From NCBI RefSeq assembly GCF_004368965.1, contig NZ_SORO01000001.1, positions 2,574,001-2,638,000 of the forward strand: a stretch of DNA of 64,000 nt, read 5' to 3'. Shown piece after piece: positions 27,231-37,143 of this stretch (its first letter is position 1; every line of letters begins with the position of its first letter). Made by a program: the position numbers and the translations under genes. This DNA is from Leptospira meyeri. GTDB taxonomy: Bacteria > Spirochaetota > Leptospiria > Leptospirales > Leptospiraceae. Under the pieces are notes generated by a model that saw only the letters and a list, made by a program, of their open reading frames with translations, did not search any database and was not told where the DNA came from.

Positions 27231-28358
27231 TTATTCTCCAAGAAGTGCGAGTGTCGGTTTGTGACGAATGACTCCGTTTTCAGCAATCATACATGCATTG
27301 ATGATTTCATCTTCTAAGTTGATGTTGAATTGTTTTTCTTTATTCACAAAAAGTTTTAAGAAGTTCACAATGTTCTTCGCATACATTTTACTTGCATCCA
27401 TTGGTTGGGTACTTTGAAGATTAGAATTTCCAATGACCGTAATACCTTTGTAAACAATGGTTTTGTCGTTTTCAGTCACCTCACAGTTACCACCGTTGAT
27501 TGCAGCGAGATCCACAATCACAGAACCTTGTCTCATTTTATCGACCATCTCTTTTGTGATGAGCAGCGGAGCTTTTCTTCCTGGAATGAGAGCTGTTGTG
27601 ATAATAATATCTGCTTTTTCAGCATACTTTGCAATTGCTTCTTTTTGGCGACGTTGGTAATCCTCTGATTGTTCTACCGCATAACCACCAGTATTTGATG
27701 CATCTGCTGCACCCTCTACTTCTACAAATTTTGCCCCAAGTGACATACATTGTTCTTTCACTTCTGGTCTTGTATCAAACACATCTACCACTGCTCCTAG
27801 TCGGCGAGAAGTTGCAATGGCTTGGAGACCTGCAACACCTGCTCCAAGAATCAGCACTCTTGCTGGAGTGATGGTTCCTGCAGCCGTAGTTAACATTGGG
27901 AAAAAACGGCTATAGTTAGAAGCTGCAAGTAAAACTGCTTTGTATCCTGAAACAGTTGCTTGGCTACTGAGAACATCCATAGACTGCGCACGAGTGATTC
28001 GTGGGATTGTGTCCATAGAGAAAATTTTGAAAGAAGCGTTTGCGATTTCTTTAACTTTTTTCGGGAAAGCAAGTGGAGAGAGTGTTGCAATATAGATTTT
28101 ATCTTTGCCAATCTTTTTTGCACTGGCCTCATCCAATGTATGGATAGAAACAACAATGTCTGATCCAGATAGGATTGCATCTCTTGATTCAACTGTCGCT
28201 CCAACATCTTTATAATCTTGGTCGGAGAAAAACGCATTGTCTCCTGCAGTTGTTTCAATTGAAACGCTGAAACCTAATTTTTTAAGTGGGTCAACTACAT
28301 CCGGAGTGATTGCCACTCTGTTTTCATAAGATGGTTCTTTGATTACGCCTATTTTCAT
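27231..28358 (-). CDS. pntA: NAD(P) transhydrogenase subunit alpha, part 1 (NAD-binding domain I)
   Basis: A 375-residue soluble domain-I subunit, comparable in size to the split PntAA of alphaproteobacteria. MKIGVIKEPSYENRVAITPD is the N-terminal signature. RAQSMDVLSSQATVSGYKAVL lines the active cleft. ILGAGVAGLQA is the NAD-binding loop. IPGRKAPLLI and VDLAAINGGNCE match transhydrogenase rather than alanine dehydrogenase. It normally pairs with PntAB and PntB membrane subunits to make NADPH from the proton gradient. Neither gene follows here: the next gene is the convergent acyltransferase. It begins 1 bp after the UDP-glucuronate decarboxylase gene stops. Confidence 0.9.
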   Translation of the reverse strand: MKIGVIKEPSYENRVAITPDVVDPLKKLGFSVSIETTAGDNAFFSDQDYKDVGATVESRDAILSGSDIVVSIHTLDEASAKKIGKDKIYIATLSPLAFPKKVKEIANASFKIFSMDTIPRITRAQSMDVLSSQATVSGYKAVLLAASNYSRFFPMLTTAAGTITPARVLILGAGVAGLQAIATSRRLGAVVDVFDTRPEVKEQCMSLGAKFVEVEGAADASNTGGYAVEQSEDYQRRQKEAIAKYAEKADIIITTALIPGRKAPLLITKEMVDKMRQGSVIVDLAAINGGNCEVTENDKTIVYKGITVIGNSNLQSTQPMDASKMYAKNIVNFLKLFVNKEKQFNINLEDEIINACMIAENGVIRHKPTLALLGE

Positions 28359-28359
28359 T

Positions 28360-29292
28360 TTATACTCTTTTGCTAAAATATTCGATGGTTTTTTTTACGC
28401 CTTCCGCGAGCGGGACGGTTGTTGAATAATTCAATTTTTCTTTCGCTAAACTTAAGTTTGGTTTTCTTCTGGTCGGATCATCTTGTGGGAGTGGAAGATA
28501 AATGATTTTTGATTTACTTCCTGTCTCTTTGATGACTAGCTCTGCTAGTTCCTTTACAGTGAATTCACCTTCGTTTCCTAAGTTAACTGGTCCAATGAAA
28601 TTTTCCGTGTTCATCATTCTTATGATTCCGCGAACTAAATCATCTACGTAACAAAACGAACGAGTTTGGCTTCCATCACCGTAAATGGTGATATTTTCGC
28701 CACGTAACGCTTGTACAATGAAATTGCTTACAACACGACCATCATCAGGGATCATTCTTGGGCCATAGGTATTAAAAATCCGGATCACCCGAATGTCTAC
28801 TCCATGTTGGCGGTGGTAATCGAAGCATAAAGTTTCGGCCACACGTTTTCCTTCATCATAACAACTTCGGATTCCAATGGTATTTACATTTCCCCAATAG
28901 GATTCTGTTTGAGGGTGTTCGAGTGGATTTCCATATACTTCGGACGTACTAGCCTGTAAAATCCTAGCTTTCACTCGTTTGGCTAGACCAAGCATATTCA
29001 TCATTCCTAAAACATTTGTTTTGATGGTTTTGATGGGATTACTTTGGTAATGCACGGGAGAAGCAGGACAAGCCATATTGTAGATCTCGTCTACTTCCAA
29101 CTTGATGGGGTCCGTGATATCATGGCGGATCAGCTCAAAATTCGGATTAGCCAAAAGGTGTGTTAGATTTTCCTTTCGTCCGGTATGGAAATTGTCCAAC
29201 ACGATGATTTGGTTTCCCTCATTCAGAAGCGTTTCTGCAAGGTGGGAACCGATGAATCCGGCTCCACCTGTGATAAGGATTCTTTTTGCCAT
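28360..29292 (-). CDS. UDP-glucuronate decarboxylase (UDP-xylose synthase)
   Basis: A 310-residue extended [14 protein letters not shown] is the NAD motif. [14 protein letters not shown] and [10 protein letters not shown] are UXS-specific blocks. SCYDEGKR carries the catalytic Tyr-x3-Lys. [10 protein letters not shown] and [17 protein letters not shown] complete the family pattern. It converts UDP-glucuronate to UDP-xylose for envelope glycans. It lacks the N-terminal membrane segment of some homologues. Its coupling to pntA is unexpected. Confidence 0.9.
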   Translation of the reverse strand: MAKRILITGGAGFIGSHLAETLLNEGNQIIVLDNFHTGRKENLTHLLANPNFELIRHDITDPIKLEVDEIYNMACPASPVHYQSNPIKTIKTNVLGMMNMLGLAKRVKARILQASTSEVYGNPLEHPQTESYWGNVNTIGIRSCYDEGKRVAETLCFDYHRQHGVDIRVIRIFNTYGPRMIPDDGRVVSNFIVQALRGENITIYGDGSQTRSFCYVDDLVRGIIRMMNTENFIGPVNLGNEGEFTVKELAELVIKETGSKSKIIYLPLPQDDPTRRKPNLSLAKEKLNYSTTVPLAEGVKKTIEYFSKRV

Positions 29293-29349
29293 TGAGATTC
29301 TATATTTATGAAGTCTGTGTCCTCGGCAAATGAAAATTTGCGTGAAGGC

Positions 29350-30231
29350 CTAGGGACTGTTGTCTTTGGGAGGGATGTCTTGGAACATATTGGGGGGCAA
29401 AACGATTCCACTTTCGGGATCAACACCTCGTTTTTCCAACCAGAGCTTTGCTTCTGGGGAAAGTTCTCCTGGGAACCTCTCAAATCTTTCTTCCATCGGT
29501 GGAAAATCATGTAATTCTTCATGGCTGAGAGAACTTCTGAGGGACATAAATATAATCCCGATACTAAGGAGTGACCAAAGGGTGGCAATCATATATCCGA
29601 GCACTACAACAACCGTTGGCACTTCCTGATTTTGTAGATCTTCTGGACCAAGACCGGCCATCCAGAAGGCAAGGATCCCTGCATCTGTTTCTGTCAGTCT
29701 TTCTGCAAAGTCAGAGAGATCATACAATGAATAGAGGGAGATACTGGTGCCTAAAAAAACTAAGGAAAGGATCGAAATTGTTTCACCTAACATCCCGGTG
29801 ACAAGAATTCCCACTCCCCAAAAGATTCCGGTTAGGTAAGCGAGTTCCCCTAATTTTGAATATAATACGCTTACAGAAATCAAAAACAAACCCAACAAAA
29901 TCATTGTTTGGCGAGCATGACGTCCTTGAAAACCTAAGCGTAGCAAAAAGGCACCGACTAGTGAGGAACCAATATATCCGGCAGAAACAACGAGGATAAA
30001 AGAACCGCGAAAGGAAGCAGGCACTGCAATCGTCTCTCCACCTTCATTACCGTGGAGGGCGATTCCTTTGACAACGCCACCACTAAATAAAGCTGCCGTG
30101 GCATGACAAATTTCATGAATGAGTACGACAAATTCTTTGAGGTAAGATGTGAATTGGTGATCCCAAAACGCGACTAAACTCAAAATCAAAGAGAGAAAAA
30201 TGACAAACTTAACCGGTTTTTCTGCCATCAT
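29350..30231 (-). CDS. M50B-like membrane metalloprotease
   Basis: A 293-residue multipass membrane protein with the zinc-binding HEICH at 39-43 inside a hydrophobic helix, and a later YDLSDF that could give the third ligand. GSFILVVSAGYIGSSLVGAFLL after the first helix pair is typical of the M50B group. The cytoplasmic C-terminus is acidic and Pro-rich. It may perform intramembrane or membrane-protein cleavage, but many M50B members are uncharacterised. It follows the SpoIIE phosphatase gene by 15 bp, so it is probably co-transcribed with that signalling operon. Confidence 0.8.
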   Translation of the reverse strand: MMAEKPVKFVIFLSLILSLVAFWDHQFTSYLKEFVVLIHEICHATAALFSGGVVKGIALHGNEGGETIAVPASFRGSFILVVSAGYIGSSLVGAFLLRLGFQGRHARQTMILLGLFLISVSVLYSKLGELAYLTGIFWGVGILVTGMLGETISILSLVFLGTSISLYSLYDLSDFAERLTETDAGILAFWMAGLGPEDLQNQEVPTVVVVLGYMIATLWSLLSIGIIFMSLRSSLSHEELHDFPPMEERFERFPGELSPEAKLWLEKRGVDPESGIVLPPNMFQDIPPKDNSP

Positions 30232-30246
30232 CGATTTAAATATCGG

Positions 30247-32616
30247 CTAGTTGGGTGTAAAAGAGAGACCAATAAATGTAATATCATCCGATTGTTCGCG
30301 GTTCCCGCGAAAATTTGTCATCTTGGCGTCCAATAATGTTGGAATTTCTTTTACAGTTTTTTGTGCATTAAAGTGTAAAAATTCAATGAGAGTTTCTTCA
30401 CCAAAAATTTCATCTCGTTCACTAAAGGCTTCGGTGATCCCATCCGAATAAAGGAAAAGTTTTGTTCCCGGAAGTAATTTTAATTCTTGGGCATGGTAAT
30501 CAGTTTCTAAAATTCCTAAAACTCTTTGCGTTTTGGAGTGTAATTTGATTTGTCCATCGGCCCGCATTTCGATGAGAGATAAATGGCCAGCGTTTACATA
30601 CTTAAAAATATTTTCCTTAGAATCAAAAATTCCACCGAGGAGAGTCATAAATTCATTTCCTTTGTATCGCGCACGGAAAAACGAATTGATTTCTCGAAAC
30701 AATCCTTCTAGGGAAGTTCCATTTCTGAGTTGTTCCCTTACAATTCCTTTGATGGCACTAACTAAAAAACCAGTTCCAAGTCCGTGTCCAGCTACGTCAC
30801 CTAACAAAACGATCATTTTTGTTTGAGATACTGGAATGATGTCTAAATAATCTCCTGAAATTCCCACGGCTGGTTTGGAAATATAACCATAATCAATCCC
30901 TTTGACTTCGCTCGGTAAAATGAGCCTAAGTGTATTGTCAACGATGGATGCAGTTTGAATGTCCCTTACAATTTTTCGCTTTTGAATTTCATCTTCTAAT
31001 AAACTGTAGTTTTCGAGTAACATTCCAGAAATTTTAACAACTTCATTGATAAATTTTAATTCTCCGATAGAAAAATATTTTTTATCTAACTTTTCTCCAA
31101 TCAGAATCATTGCTTGGATATTCTTTTTGTTAGAGGAAGAATCGTAAGCAGGGAATGCTAATTGGACATTGAGCCCTTTTAAAAAATTATATAAGGTTTC
31201 ACGTAATCCAATCCCATATTCGAGATGTGAAGTAACAGTCACTCGATCTGTACTTTTGAAATAATTCCATATTTCCGATTGAGGAGAGATTCGTACAAAA
31301 TTTATATTCTTCAAATCGGTACTTGCAAATTGATCTCCTGGAATCAAGATGATGATATTAGAAACATTTACAGTTTCTTTTACCGTTCGATTGATGGTGA
31401 GAATTGTTTTTCTCATGGAAAGTGGAGAAGATAAAAGTGCGGTGATTTTATTTATCCCTTCACTAAGTTTTGGATTTTGTTCAAAAAACCAATAATCAAA
31501 TAATTCTTTCACTTTGAGTTTCAGTGGAATCAAATAGGCAGTAACTAAAAAAAGGTAAATGAGATTAAATACCCAACGATCTTTTAGATATCGAATCGGA
31601 AGAATATAATCCAAAATAAATATAGAGCCGATATACGTTCCTAAAATGATAGAAACAAGGATTAAAGTGACAATGCTGGGAGTAAAAATAACCAAAGAAG
31701 GGACAAACGTATAGCGATATGTCCCGTAAAAAAAAGAAAGAATAAATAAAAGATATGTTAAGATAAAAAGAGTTCTATGTACAAAAAACCAAGGGTATCC
31801 ATCAAAAAAGAGAATACTAATTGGAAGAGCTACATAAAGAAAAATAGAAAAAACCAAAACAATTCTTTTGATCAGCGCTTCTTCTTGTGGTTTTGATTTA
31901 ATAATATCGTACACATTAGCAAAAATATTGATTGAACCGAATAAAACGGTGATAGCATGTGCAACTAAAACTACTCTTTCGATAAGCAACATATCGTATT
32001 TTTCTTGTGATGCGATCATTGCCATAATAAAAGAGATTAGCACTTGAGGTAAAAGCCATTTTGAATTAATTTCTTTTCCACGAAGTCTATAAATCAAATG
32101 GTACTGCAAAAAACTTCCTAAGTATAAAGTTAACACAAATAGGAAAATCGAATTATTAAAGGTTAATACAAAGACATTGGAAAGAATGATGAGTCCAAAA
32201 TTAAAGAAAAAACCAAAGATCAAAGCATCTCTTGTGGAATAATAAAAATAAACTGCGATGGCTAAACTAAAAAAGGCTAAAAATAGATCAGAAAAAAATA
32301 CTCCAAGAACGTCTGTTTTGCGAATCGTGGTTAGTTTGAAATTCTCTTCATAAATTTCTCCGTTGTGGTCTTTGATATGCAATGGAAAAGAGTTAATATT
32401 TGAAAAATCGGTAATCGATTCAAATTTTTCTAAATCATCCTGTACCACAGAGTTTCCCCAGTGGGCACGGTTCCCATCCCCAATATTTACGATTAGGCCA
32501 GATGGATAATGGTAAAAAGGCAATCGTTTTGAATTGTTTTGAAACCCAATAAATGAAAAAAGGAGAATCAAAAAAAACAAAAGAGAAGACAGTATGGTAA
32601 TGGCAAGTTCTCTCAT
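30247..32616 (-). CDS. Membrane GAF-SpoIIE PP2C phosphatase
   Basis: A 789-residue sensor phosphatase. Residue 1 onward has a signal-anchor helix, a short extracytoplasmic domain (about 25-105), then seven or eight transmembrane helices to about 370. A GAF-like domain follows (about 390-540), then a complete SpoIIE PP2C domain with GISGDYLD, GDVAGHGLGTGF, LYSDGITEAF and SDDITFIGL. It should dephosphorylate a Ser/Thr-phosphorylated regulator, often a STAS protein. It overlaps the upstream gene, which encodes a degenerate phosphatase, by 4 bp (ATGA). Confidence 0.9.
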   Translation of the reverse strand: MRELAITILSSLLFFLILLFSFIGFQNNSKRLPFYHYPSGLIVNIGDGNRAHWGNSVVQDDLEKFESITDFSNINSFPLHIKDHNGEIYEENFKLTTIRKTDVLGVFFSDLFLAFFSLAIAVYFYYSTRDALIFGFFFNFGLIILSNVFVLTFNNSIFLFVLTLYLGSFLQYHLIYRLRGKEINSKWLLPQVLISFIMAMIASQEKYDMLLIERVVLVAHAITVLFGSINIFANVYDIIKSKPQEEALIKRIVLVFSIFLYVALPISILFFDGYPWFFVHRTLFILTYLLFILSFFYGTYRYTFVPSLVIFTPSIVTLILVSIILGTYIGSIFILDYILPIRYLKDRWVFNLIYLFLVTAYLIPLKLKVKELFDYWFFEQNPKLSEGINKITALLSSPLSMRKTILTINRTVKETVNVSNIIILIPGDQFASTDLKNINFVRISPQSEIWNYFKSTDRVTVTSHLEYGIGLRETLYNFLKGLNVQLAFPAYDSSSNKKNIQAMILIGEKLDKKYFSIGELKFINEVVKISGMLLENYSLLEDEIQKRKIVRDIQTASIVDNTLRLILPSEVKGIDYGYISKPAVGISGDYLDIIPVSQTKMIVLLGDVAGHGLGTGFLVSAIKGIVREQLRNGTSLEGLFREINSFFRARYKGNEFMTLLGGIFDSKENIFKYVNAGHLSLIEMRADGQIKLHSKTQRVLGILETDYHAQELKLLPGTKLFLYSDGITEAFSERDEIFGEETLIEFLHFNAQKTVKEIPTLLDAKMTNFRGNREQSDDITFIGLSFTPN

Positions 32617-33881
32617 TTGATTTCTGGCTCTTCAAAACTAAATTTCAGTACAGGTTCACCTCGTTGTTGGATGACGATAGGTCCTTTATCCATATTGATC
32701 ATATTTTTCCAACCCATACTCGCTACAACTTCTTCGGAATTTCTTGTAATGCGGAATTGTTTCCCTTCTTGAACTATATAAAGTTCAGAATATCCAATCT
32801 TACCAATAATCATTTCGTAGTTTTCTTTCCAGTCTAACTTTTGAAAGGTGGATTGAATTAAAGATTTTATATCAGAAAATCCTTTTAAGATACGAAGTCT
32901 TGATTGGGAATAAACTACACCTAAGATATAAGAAAGTATGATGCCTATATGTTGGTAAGATTTCCCTGCGTTTAGAATGACAAAAAACCAACTTCCGTCT
33001 TCTACTTGGAAAAACTCGATTAAGTTTCTATTTGTTCTTTTAAAAGCTGTAATTTTCCAACCGAGTAGTTGGGGAATTGTTCCCGTTTCCAAAAGGTTCT
33101 GTACACGTACAGCATAAGCTGCTTCCTTTTGGTATTTTTTGTTTTCCGAAATATGATAAGAAAGGATATGGTTGTGAATGGTTAAAGCAGATTGTCCAGC
33201 GAGAAGTGACAAACTATGGGCTGCATCCGTATTTGGGATGTTAGAAACCGCAATAAATCCAAATAATTTTTCGCGGAAAATAAATGGATAAATGTAGTTT
33301 GCATGAAGTTCCATAAAGTCATTGTTTATGTTTTCATGCGAATAGGTTTCTGCTACAGAAGCTCCATTTCGTTTGCTTAGTAAAAAAGATTGAAAACTTG
33401 TTTTGACTGTGATGTCTTTTGTCGGACTTAATTTTTTTTGGCGTCCTCGGAAGTAAGAGTGAAAAGCAAAAGTTCCATTTTGTGTGAGAACTGCCATCGT
33501 TCCAGAATGACTTCCTGTGATTTTTACCATATCGGGAAAAACGTTTTTGATGAGGGCATCAAAGTTGAATCGTTTGATGGCCTGCCTATATGATTCTGCA
33601 TCTTCTGTCAGATACTCTGATAAAAAACGAGTCCGAATGTAACGTGTGAGCCTTTCGATGATGGGCAAATATAAAATCAGGGCAAAGGCACTTGTTAATA
33701 AAAGCGCAAGTTCCAAATGATAGGACATCTGTTCTGGAATTTGTGATAAAATTAGGAAATAAGAAACATAAACTAAAAAAATAAATAAAGTACGGGTAAA
33801 GATATTGGTTACAGATAGTTTTAATTGATAACTCGAAGGTAAAAAATATTTTAAAGCACTTTTGAATTTATTGGAGTTCAT
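32613..33881 (-). CDS. Membrane GAF protein with degenerate SpoIIE-like phosphatase domain
   Basis: A 422-residue protein with two or three N-terminal helices (about 25-80), a GAF-like region (about 105-265), and a C-terminal domain that lines up with SpoIIE PP2C. In the neighbour, the metal-binding GISGDYLD and GDVAGHG sit where this protein has NRNLIEFF and LNAGKSY, and the later SDGI and SDD motifs are missing. It is therefore predicted to be catalytically dead. The alignment is by eye. It overlaps argJ upstream and the active phosphatase downstream by 4 bp each, so it may be a stoichiometric partner or regulator. Confidence 0.7.
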   Translation of the reverse strand: MNSNKFKSALKYFLPSSYQLKLSVTNIFTRTLFIFLVYVSYFLILSQIPEQMSYHLELALLLTSAFALILYLPIIERLTRYIRTRFLSEYLTEDAESYRQAIKRFNFDALIKNVFPDMVKITGSHSGTMAVLTQNGTFAFHSYFRGRQKKLSPTKDITVKTSFQSFLLSKRNGASVAETYSHENINNDFMELHANYIYPFIFREKLFGFIAVSNIPNTDAAHSLSLLAGQSALTIHNHILSYHISENKKYQKEAAYAVRVQNLLETGTIPQLLGWKITAFKRTNRNLIEFFQVEDGSWFFVILNAGKSYQHIGIILSYILGVVYSQSRLRILKGFSDIKSLIQSTFQKLDWKENYEMIIGKIGYSELYIVQEGKQFRITRNSEEVVASMGWKNMINMDKGPIVIQQRGEPVLKFSFEEPEIK

Positions 33882-35032
33882 GTTGTGTAGTATGCGTTTT
33901 CCTGGATATATCCTTCTGTAAAATCACAACTCCAAAAAGTTTTTTGGAAAGATCCTGTATTTAATACAACGGAAATATGAATTTCTTCATTTGATTTTAG
34001 ATATTCGGCTAACTTTGTTTTGGTGTCATTGTCTGCACCCTTAACTGCGATTCCTCCTAATTGAATTTCTAAAGAATCGTAAGGAATTGGTTCATCAAAA
34101 ACTTTTCCAATTGCCATTATGAACCTTCCCCAATTGGGATCTCCGCCGTAAATGGCTGTTTTCACAAGCGGAGAATTGAGAATGGATTTTCCAATTTTTG
34201 TCACTTGAGAATCGTCTCTACCATGGGAAACAGTGAGTTCAATGAGTTTGGAGGCTCCTTCTCCATCGCGGGCAATCATTTTGGAAAGGTCGGTGGCAAT
34301 TTCTTTTAAATGAGATTCGAAAACATCATCAGGAATGGATCCAAGAAGTCCTGAACACATAAGTACTACTGTATCACTCGTGGAAGTATCAGAATCAATT
34401 GTGACACAATTATAAGTAACATCTACCACTCTTTTTAAGATTGTTTGAAGATCTCCAGATTCGGGAAGGTAATCACAAAGAATATAAGACAACATGGTCG
34501 CCATGTTTGGCTCAATCATTCCTGCCCCTTTGGCAATTCCAAACATAACTCCTTCACCTGCTTGGTTTGTGATCGTACGATAAGAGATTTTTTTACGAGT
34601 GTCAGTTGTCATGATTGCTTCTGCCACTTCATCTAAATTTCCTGGTTTCAGATATGCCTTTGCCGTAGAACAGGCGTTAAGAATTTTTTCAATTGGGAGT
34701 GGAACCCCGATCACACCTGTGGACGAAGGGAGGATGTCTTTTGCAGGTATTCCTAAAGCTTTACCAAGTTCTGTACAAATTTGGTAAGAATTTTGGATTC
34801 CCTGTTCTCCGGTTGCGACATTGGAGTTTTTTGAGTTGATGACGATGGCTTGTAAATACCCATCTTTGATATGGTCACGGCCCACATAAATGGGTGCTCC
34901 AGGAAAATTATTCCTTGTGAAAACGGCTGCCGCCTTACATCGATTTTCTGAATAAATAACTGCAAAATCTAAACTTGTGTCTTTGATCCCTATGTTTTTG
35001 CCGAAGGAATAAAATCCCAATGGAAACTTCAT
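33878..35032 (-). CDS. argJ: Ornithine acetyltransferase / N-acetylglutamate synthase
   Basis: A 384-residue self-cleaving enzyme of arginine biosynthesis that transfers acetyl from N-acetylornithine to glutamate. The cleavage site is in [16 protein letters not shown], where the Thr becomes the N-terminal nucleophile of the beta chain. IMTTDT, SDTVV and GGDPNWGR are further family blocks. The ATG at 35032 has TAGGT upstream; the open frame extends to 35053 but without a better site. It sits oddly within a signal-transduction operon, 52 bp after the histidine kinase and overlapping the GAF protein gene by 4 bp. Confidence 0.92.
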   Translation of the reverse strand: MKFPLGFYSFGKNIGIKDTSLDFAVIYSENRCKAAAVFTRNNFPGAPIYVGRDHIKDGYLQAIVINSKNSNVATGEQGIQNSYQICTELGKALGIPAKDILPSSTGVIGVPLPIEKILNACSTAKAYLKPGNLDEVAEAIMTTDTRKKISYRTITNQAGEGVMFGIAKGAGMIEPNMATMLSYILCDYLPESGDLQTILKRVVDVTYNCVTIDSDTSTSDTVVLMCSGLLGSIPDDVFESHLKEIATDLSKMIARDGEGASKLIELTVSHGRDDSQVTKIGKSILNSPLVKTAIYGGDPNWGRFIMAIGKVFDEPIPYDSLEIQLGGIAVKGADNDTKTKLAEYLKSNEEIHISVVLNTGSFQKTFWSCDFTEGYIQENAYYTT

Positions 35033-35084
35033 AAATAACCTACCGGATACCAATATTTTATCCGGTGATTTCTCTTACGAGAAT

Positions 35085-36449
35085 CTATTTTTTGGGGAAT
35101 TCAAAGGTGAAAATGGAGCCACCTTGGGGGTTGGGAGATACGGAAACTTCGCCCGAATGGAGCCTTGCAATATGTTTGACTATGGACAGTCCAAGTCCTG
35201 TCCCACCTTCTTTTCTGGAGCGGTTGGTATCCACACGGAAAAAACGCTCAAAGATTCGTTCTGCATCTTCTGCGGAAATGCCGATTCCCTGGTCCACCAC
35301 TTGGATTTGGTTTTTATCAACTGTAGAGGATGTCCTGACAATGACACTGGAACCTTCTGGGCTATAAGCAGAAGCATTGGAAATTAGATTCACCAATAAG
35401 TCTTCGAGAAGGAGCCTGTCCGCTTTCACACGAAAATCAGGGGGGATGTTTAAAACTAAATTCTGTTTTTTCTGAGAGTAGATCACTCCTAAGGATTCGG
35501 ATACATTTTTTACCAAATCATACAGAGAAAACTCAGTTAGGTTCAAAACTGTTTTATGATTTTCCAACCTGGAAACAGTTAACATATCTTCCACAATCCG
35601 AATGAGTCGATCTGTATTTCGGAGAATGGCATCTAAAAATTTTCTTTCATTTGAATCCTGTGGAAGTTTTAATTTATATTCCAGAGTTTCTGCATAACCT
35701 TTAATCGATGTTATGGGAGTTTTTAATTCATGGGAAGCATTTTGAAAAAACTGTTCTCGGATGAGTTGGTTTTGTCTATCTTCCGTGATGTCTGAAAGCA
35801 CACCAATATAAAGTTGAATCATGGAATCAGATTTGATTGGATAAATGCGCGCCGTGTAAAAATGCAAACCATCCTGGAACTCGGTTTTTCCTTCTACACC
35901 ATGATGAATTTTATCTTTAATGAAACTAAGAAGTTCCTTATTTTTAATGGAAGGAACGTAATCTTTAAATTGAGAATTTTTCTGAATTAAAGTATCAGAA
36001 ATATTACGATTTAAAAATAAAAATTTTTCATTTCGATCAATTGCGAACACACCTTCCTTTAAATTTTGTAATAAATAATTAAACTTTTCTTTTTCAACTG
36101 TCAGATCCAAAAATTGGACTTTGAGTCGTTTTGCCATTTCATTGATGGAAGAAGTCAGTGTTGCGAGTTCTCTGATGTCAGGTGAAGATAGTTCAACACC
36201 AAAATCTCCAGCATTGATTTCTTTGGTTTTTTTCTCTACCGTTGCTAGCGGATCTGTAATTCGCATCGCAATGTTCGTGGAAATATAAAACGTACCGAAA
36301 ATAGAAATTAAAACAAAACCAAAGAGAATCAGTGGTCGTACTGCGGGTACAACTAGATCGTAAATATAAAATACACCCAGGGCCAGGGTCAGTAAAACAA
36401 GTAAAAGACCCCAGTTGAGTAAAAGTAATGTAGAAAAAAAACTACGCAT
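35085..36449 (-). CDS. PhoR-like sensor histidine kinase
   Basis: A 454-residue kinase with two N-terminal transmembrane helices (about 8-30 and 38-60) and almost no extracytoplasmic loop. A HAMP domain (about 62-112) and a PAS domain (about 125-225) follow. The dimerisation/phosphoacceptor region has ASHELKTPITS with His240. The HATPase domain has VNLISNASAYSPEG (N box), DQGIGI, FERFFR and GTGLGLSIV. The lack of a periplasmic domain matches PhoR-type kinases. It overlaps the response regulator gene by 8 bp. Confidence 0.9.
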   Translation of the reverse strand: MRSFFSTLLLLNWGLLLVLLTLALGVFYIYDLVVPAVRPLILFGFVLISIFGTFYISTNIAMRITDPLATVEKKTKEINAGDFGVELSSPDIRELATLTSSINEMAKRLKVQFLDLTVEKEKFNYLLQNLKEGVFAIDRNEKFLFLNRNISDTLIQKNSQFKDYVPSIKNKELLSFIKDKIHHGVEGKTEFQDGLHFYTARIYPIKSDSMIQLYIGVLSDITEDRQNQLIREQFFQNASHELKTPITSIKGYAETLEYKLKLPQDSNERKFLDAILRNTDRLIRIVEDMLTVSRLENHKTVLNLTEFSLYDLVKNVSESLGVIYSQKKQNLVLNIPPDFRVKADRLLLEDLLVNLISNASAYSPEGSSVIVRTSSTVDKNQIQVVDQGIGISAEDAERIFERFFRVDTNRSRKEGGTGLGLSIVKHIARLHSGEVSVSPNPQGGSIFTFEFPKK

Positions 36450-37116
36450 CTCGGAATCGGTAACCGACCCCGCGAATGGTTTCTAGTCTTTCTTTTTCGG
36501 AAAGTAATTTGTCACGGAGGCGTTTGATGTTTACATCAACAGTTCTATCAGTAACAAAAACATCTTTTCCCCAAATTCGATCCAGTAGTTTGTCCCGAGA
36601 AAAAGCAACACCAGGATTTCCAGCAAACAGTTGTAATAGTTTGAATTCGATTAAAGTAAGATCTATCTCAGTACCTTCTACAAACACTTTGTGTGCGGTT
36701 GGATTGATTTGGATTTTTCCAGTGGAAATAGTTCCTTGGACTTCTTGGTTTGGGTCAGTAGTTCTTCGTGTAACGGTTCTTACTCGAGCAACAAGTTCCC
36801 GGATGTTAAATGGTTTACGAATGTAATCGTCAGCACCCAATTCAAGACCAAGAACTACATCTGTTTCCCCTGTTTTTGCTGTTACCATTAAAATAGGAAT
36901 ATGAGGGTACTTTTCTTTGATGCGTTTGCAAAGATCCATCCCACCGATTCCCGGTAACATCAAATCTAAGATGATTCCATCCGGGAGGTTTTTTTCTAAA
37001 CGTGGGAGGACTTCCATCCCATTGTGACAAACTTCGGTCTGGAATCCTTCTTCCTCTAAATGGAATTGGATGAGCCCTGCAATGTCTTCTTCGTCATCTA
37101 CAATTAGTATTTTCAT
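36442..37116 (-). CDS. OmpR/PhoB-family response regulator
   Basis: A 224-residue regulator. The receiver domain has VDDEED, phospho-acceptor Asp51 in ILDLMLPG, and KPF. The C-terminal winged helix (about 130-224) has IDLTLIEFKLL, FSRDKLLDRIWG and TDRTVDVNIKRLRDKL, including the recognition helix. IRGVGYRF ends the domain. It pairs with the adjacent kinase. Three 11-bp-phased repeats upstream look like its own binding site. Phosphate control is possible but not shown. Confidence 0.92.
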   Translation of the reverse strand: MKILIVDDEEDIAGLIQFHLEEEGFQTEVCHNGMEVLPRLEKNLPDGIILDLMLPGIGGMDLCKRIKEKYPHIPILMVTAKTGETDVVLGLELGADDYIRKPFNIRELVARVRTVTRRTTDPNQEVQGTISTGKIQINPTAHKVFVEGTEIDLTLIEFKLLQLFAGNPGVAFSRDKLLDRIWGKDVFVTDRTVDVNIKRLRDKLLSEKERLETIRGVGYRFRDA

Positions 37117-37143
37117 GAATTAATCCAAAAGTAACAGGGATTC

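Noticed and set aside
27231..28358. Alanine dehydrogenase
   Set aside because: RAQSMDVLSSQA, the GAGVAGLQA loop and the IPGRKAPLLI block match transhydrogenase domain I better.
29223..29588. 121-aa minus-strand frame spanning the M50/UXS junction
   Set aside because: It overlaps two well-supported genes in another frame and resembles no protein family.
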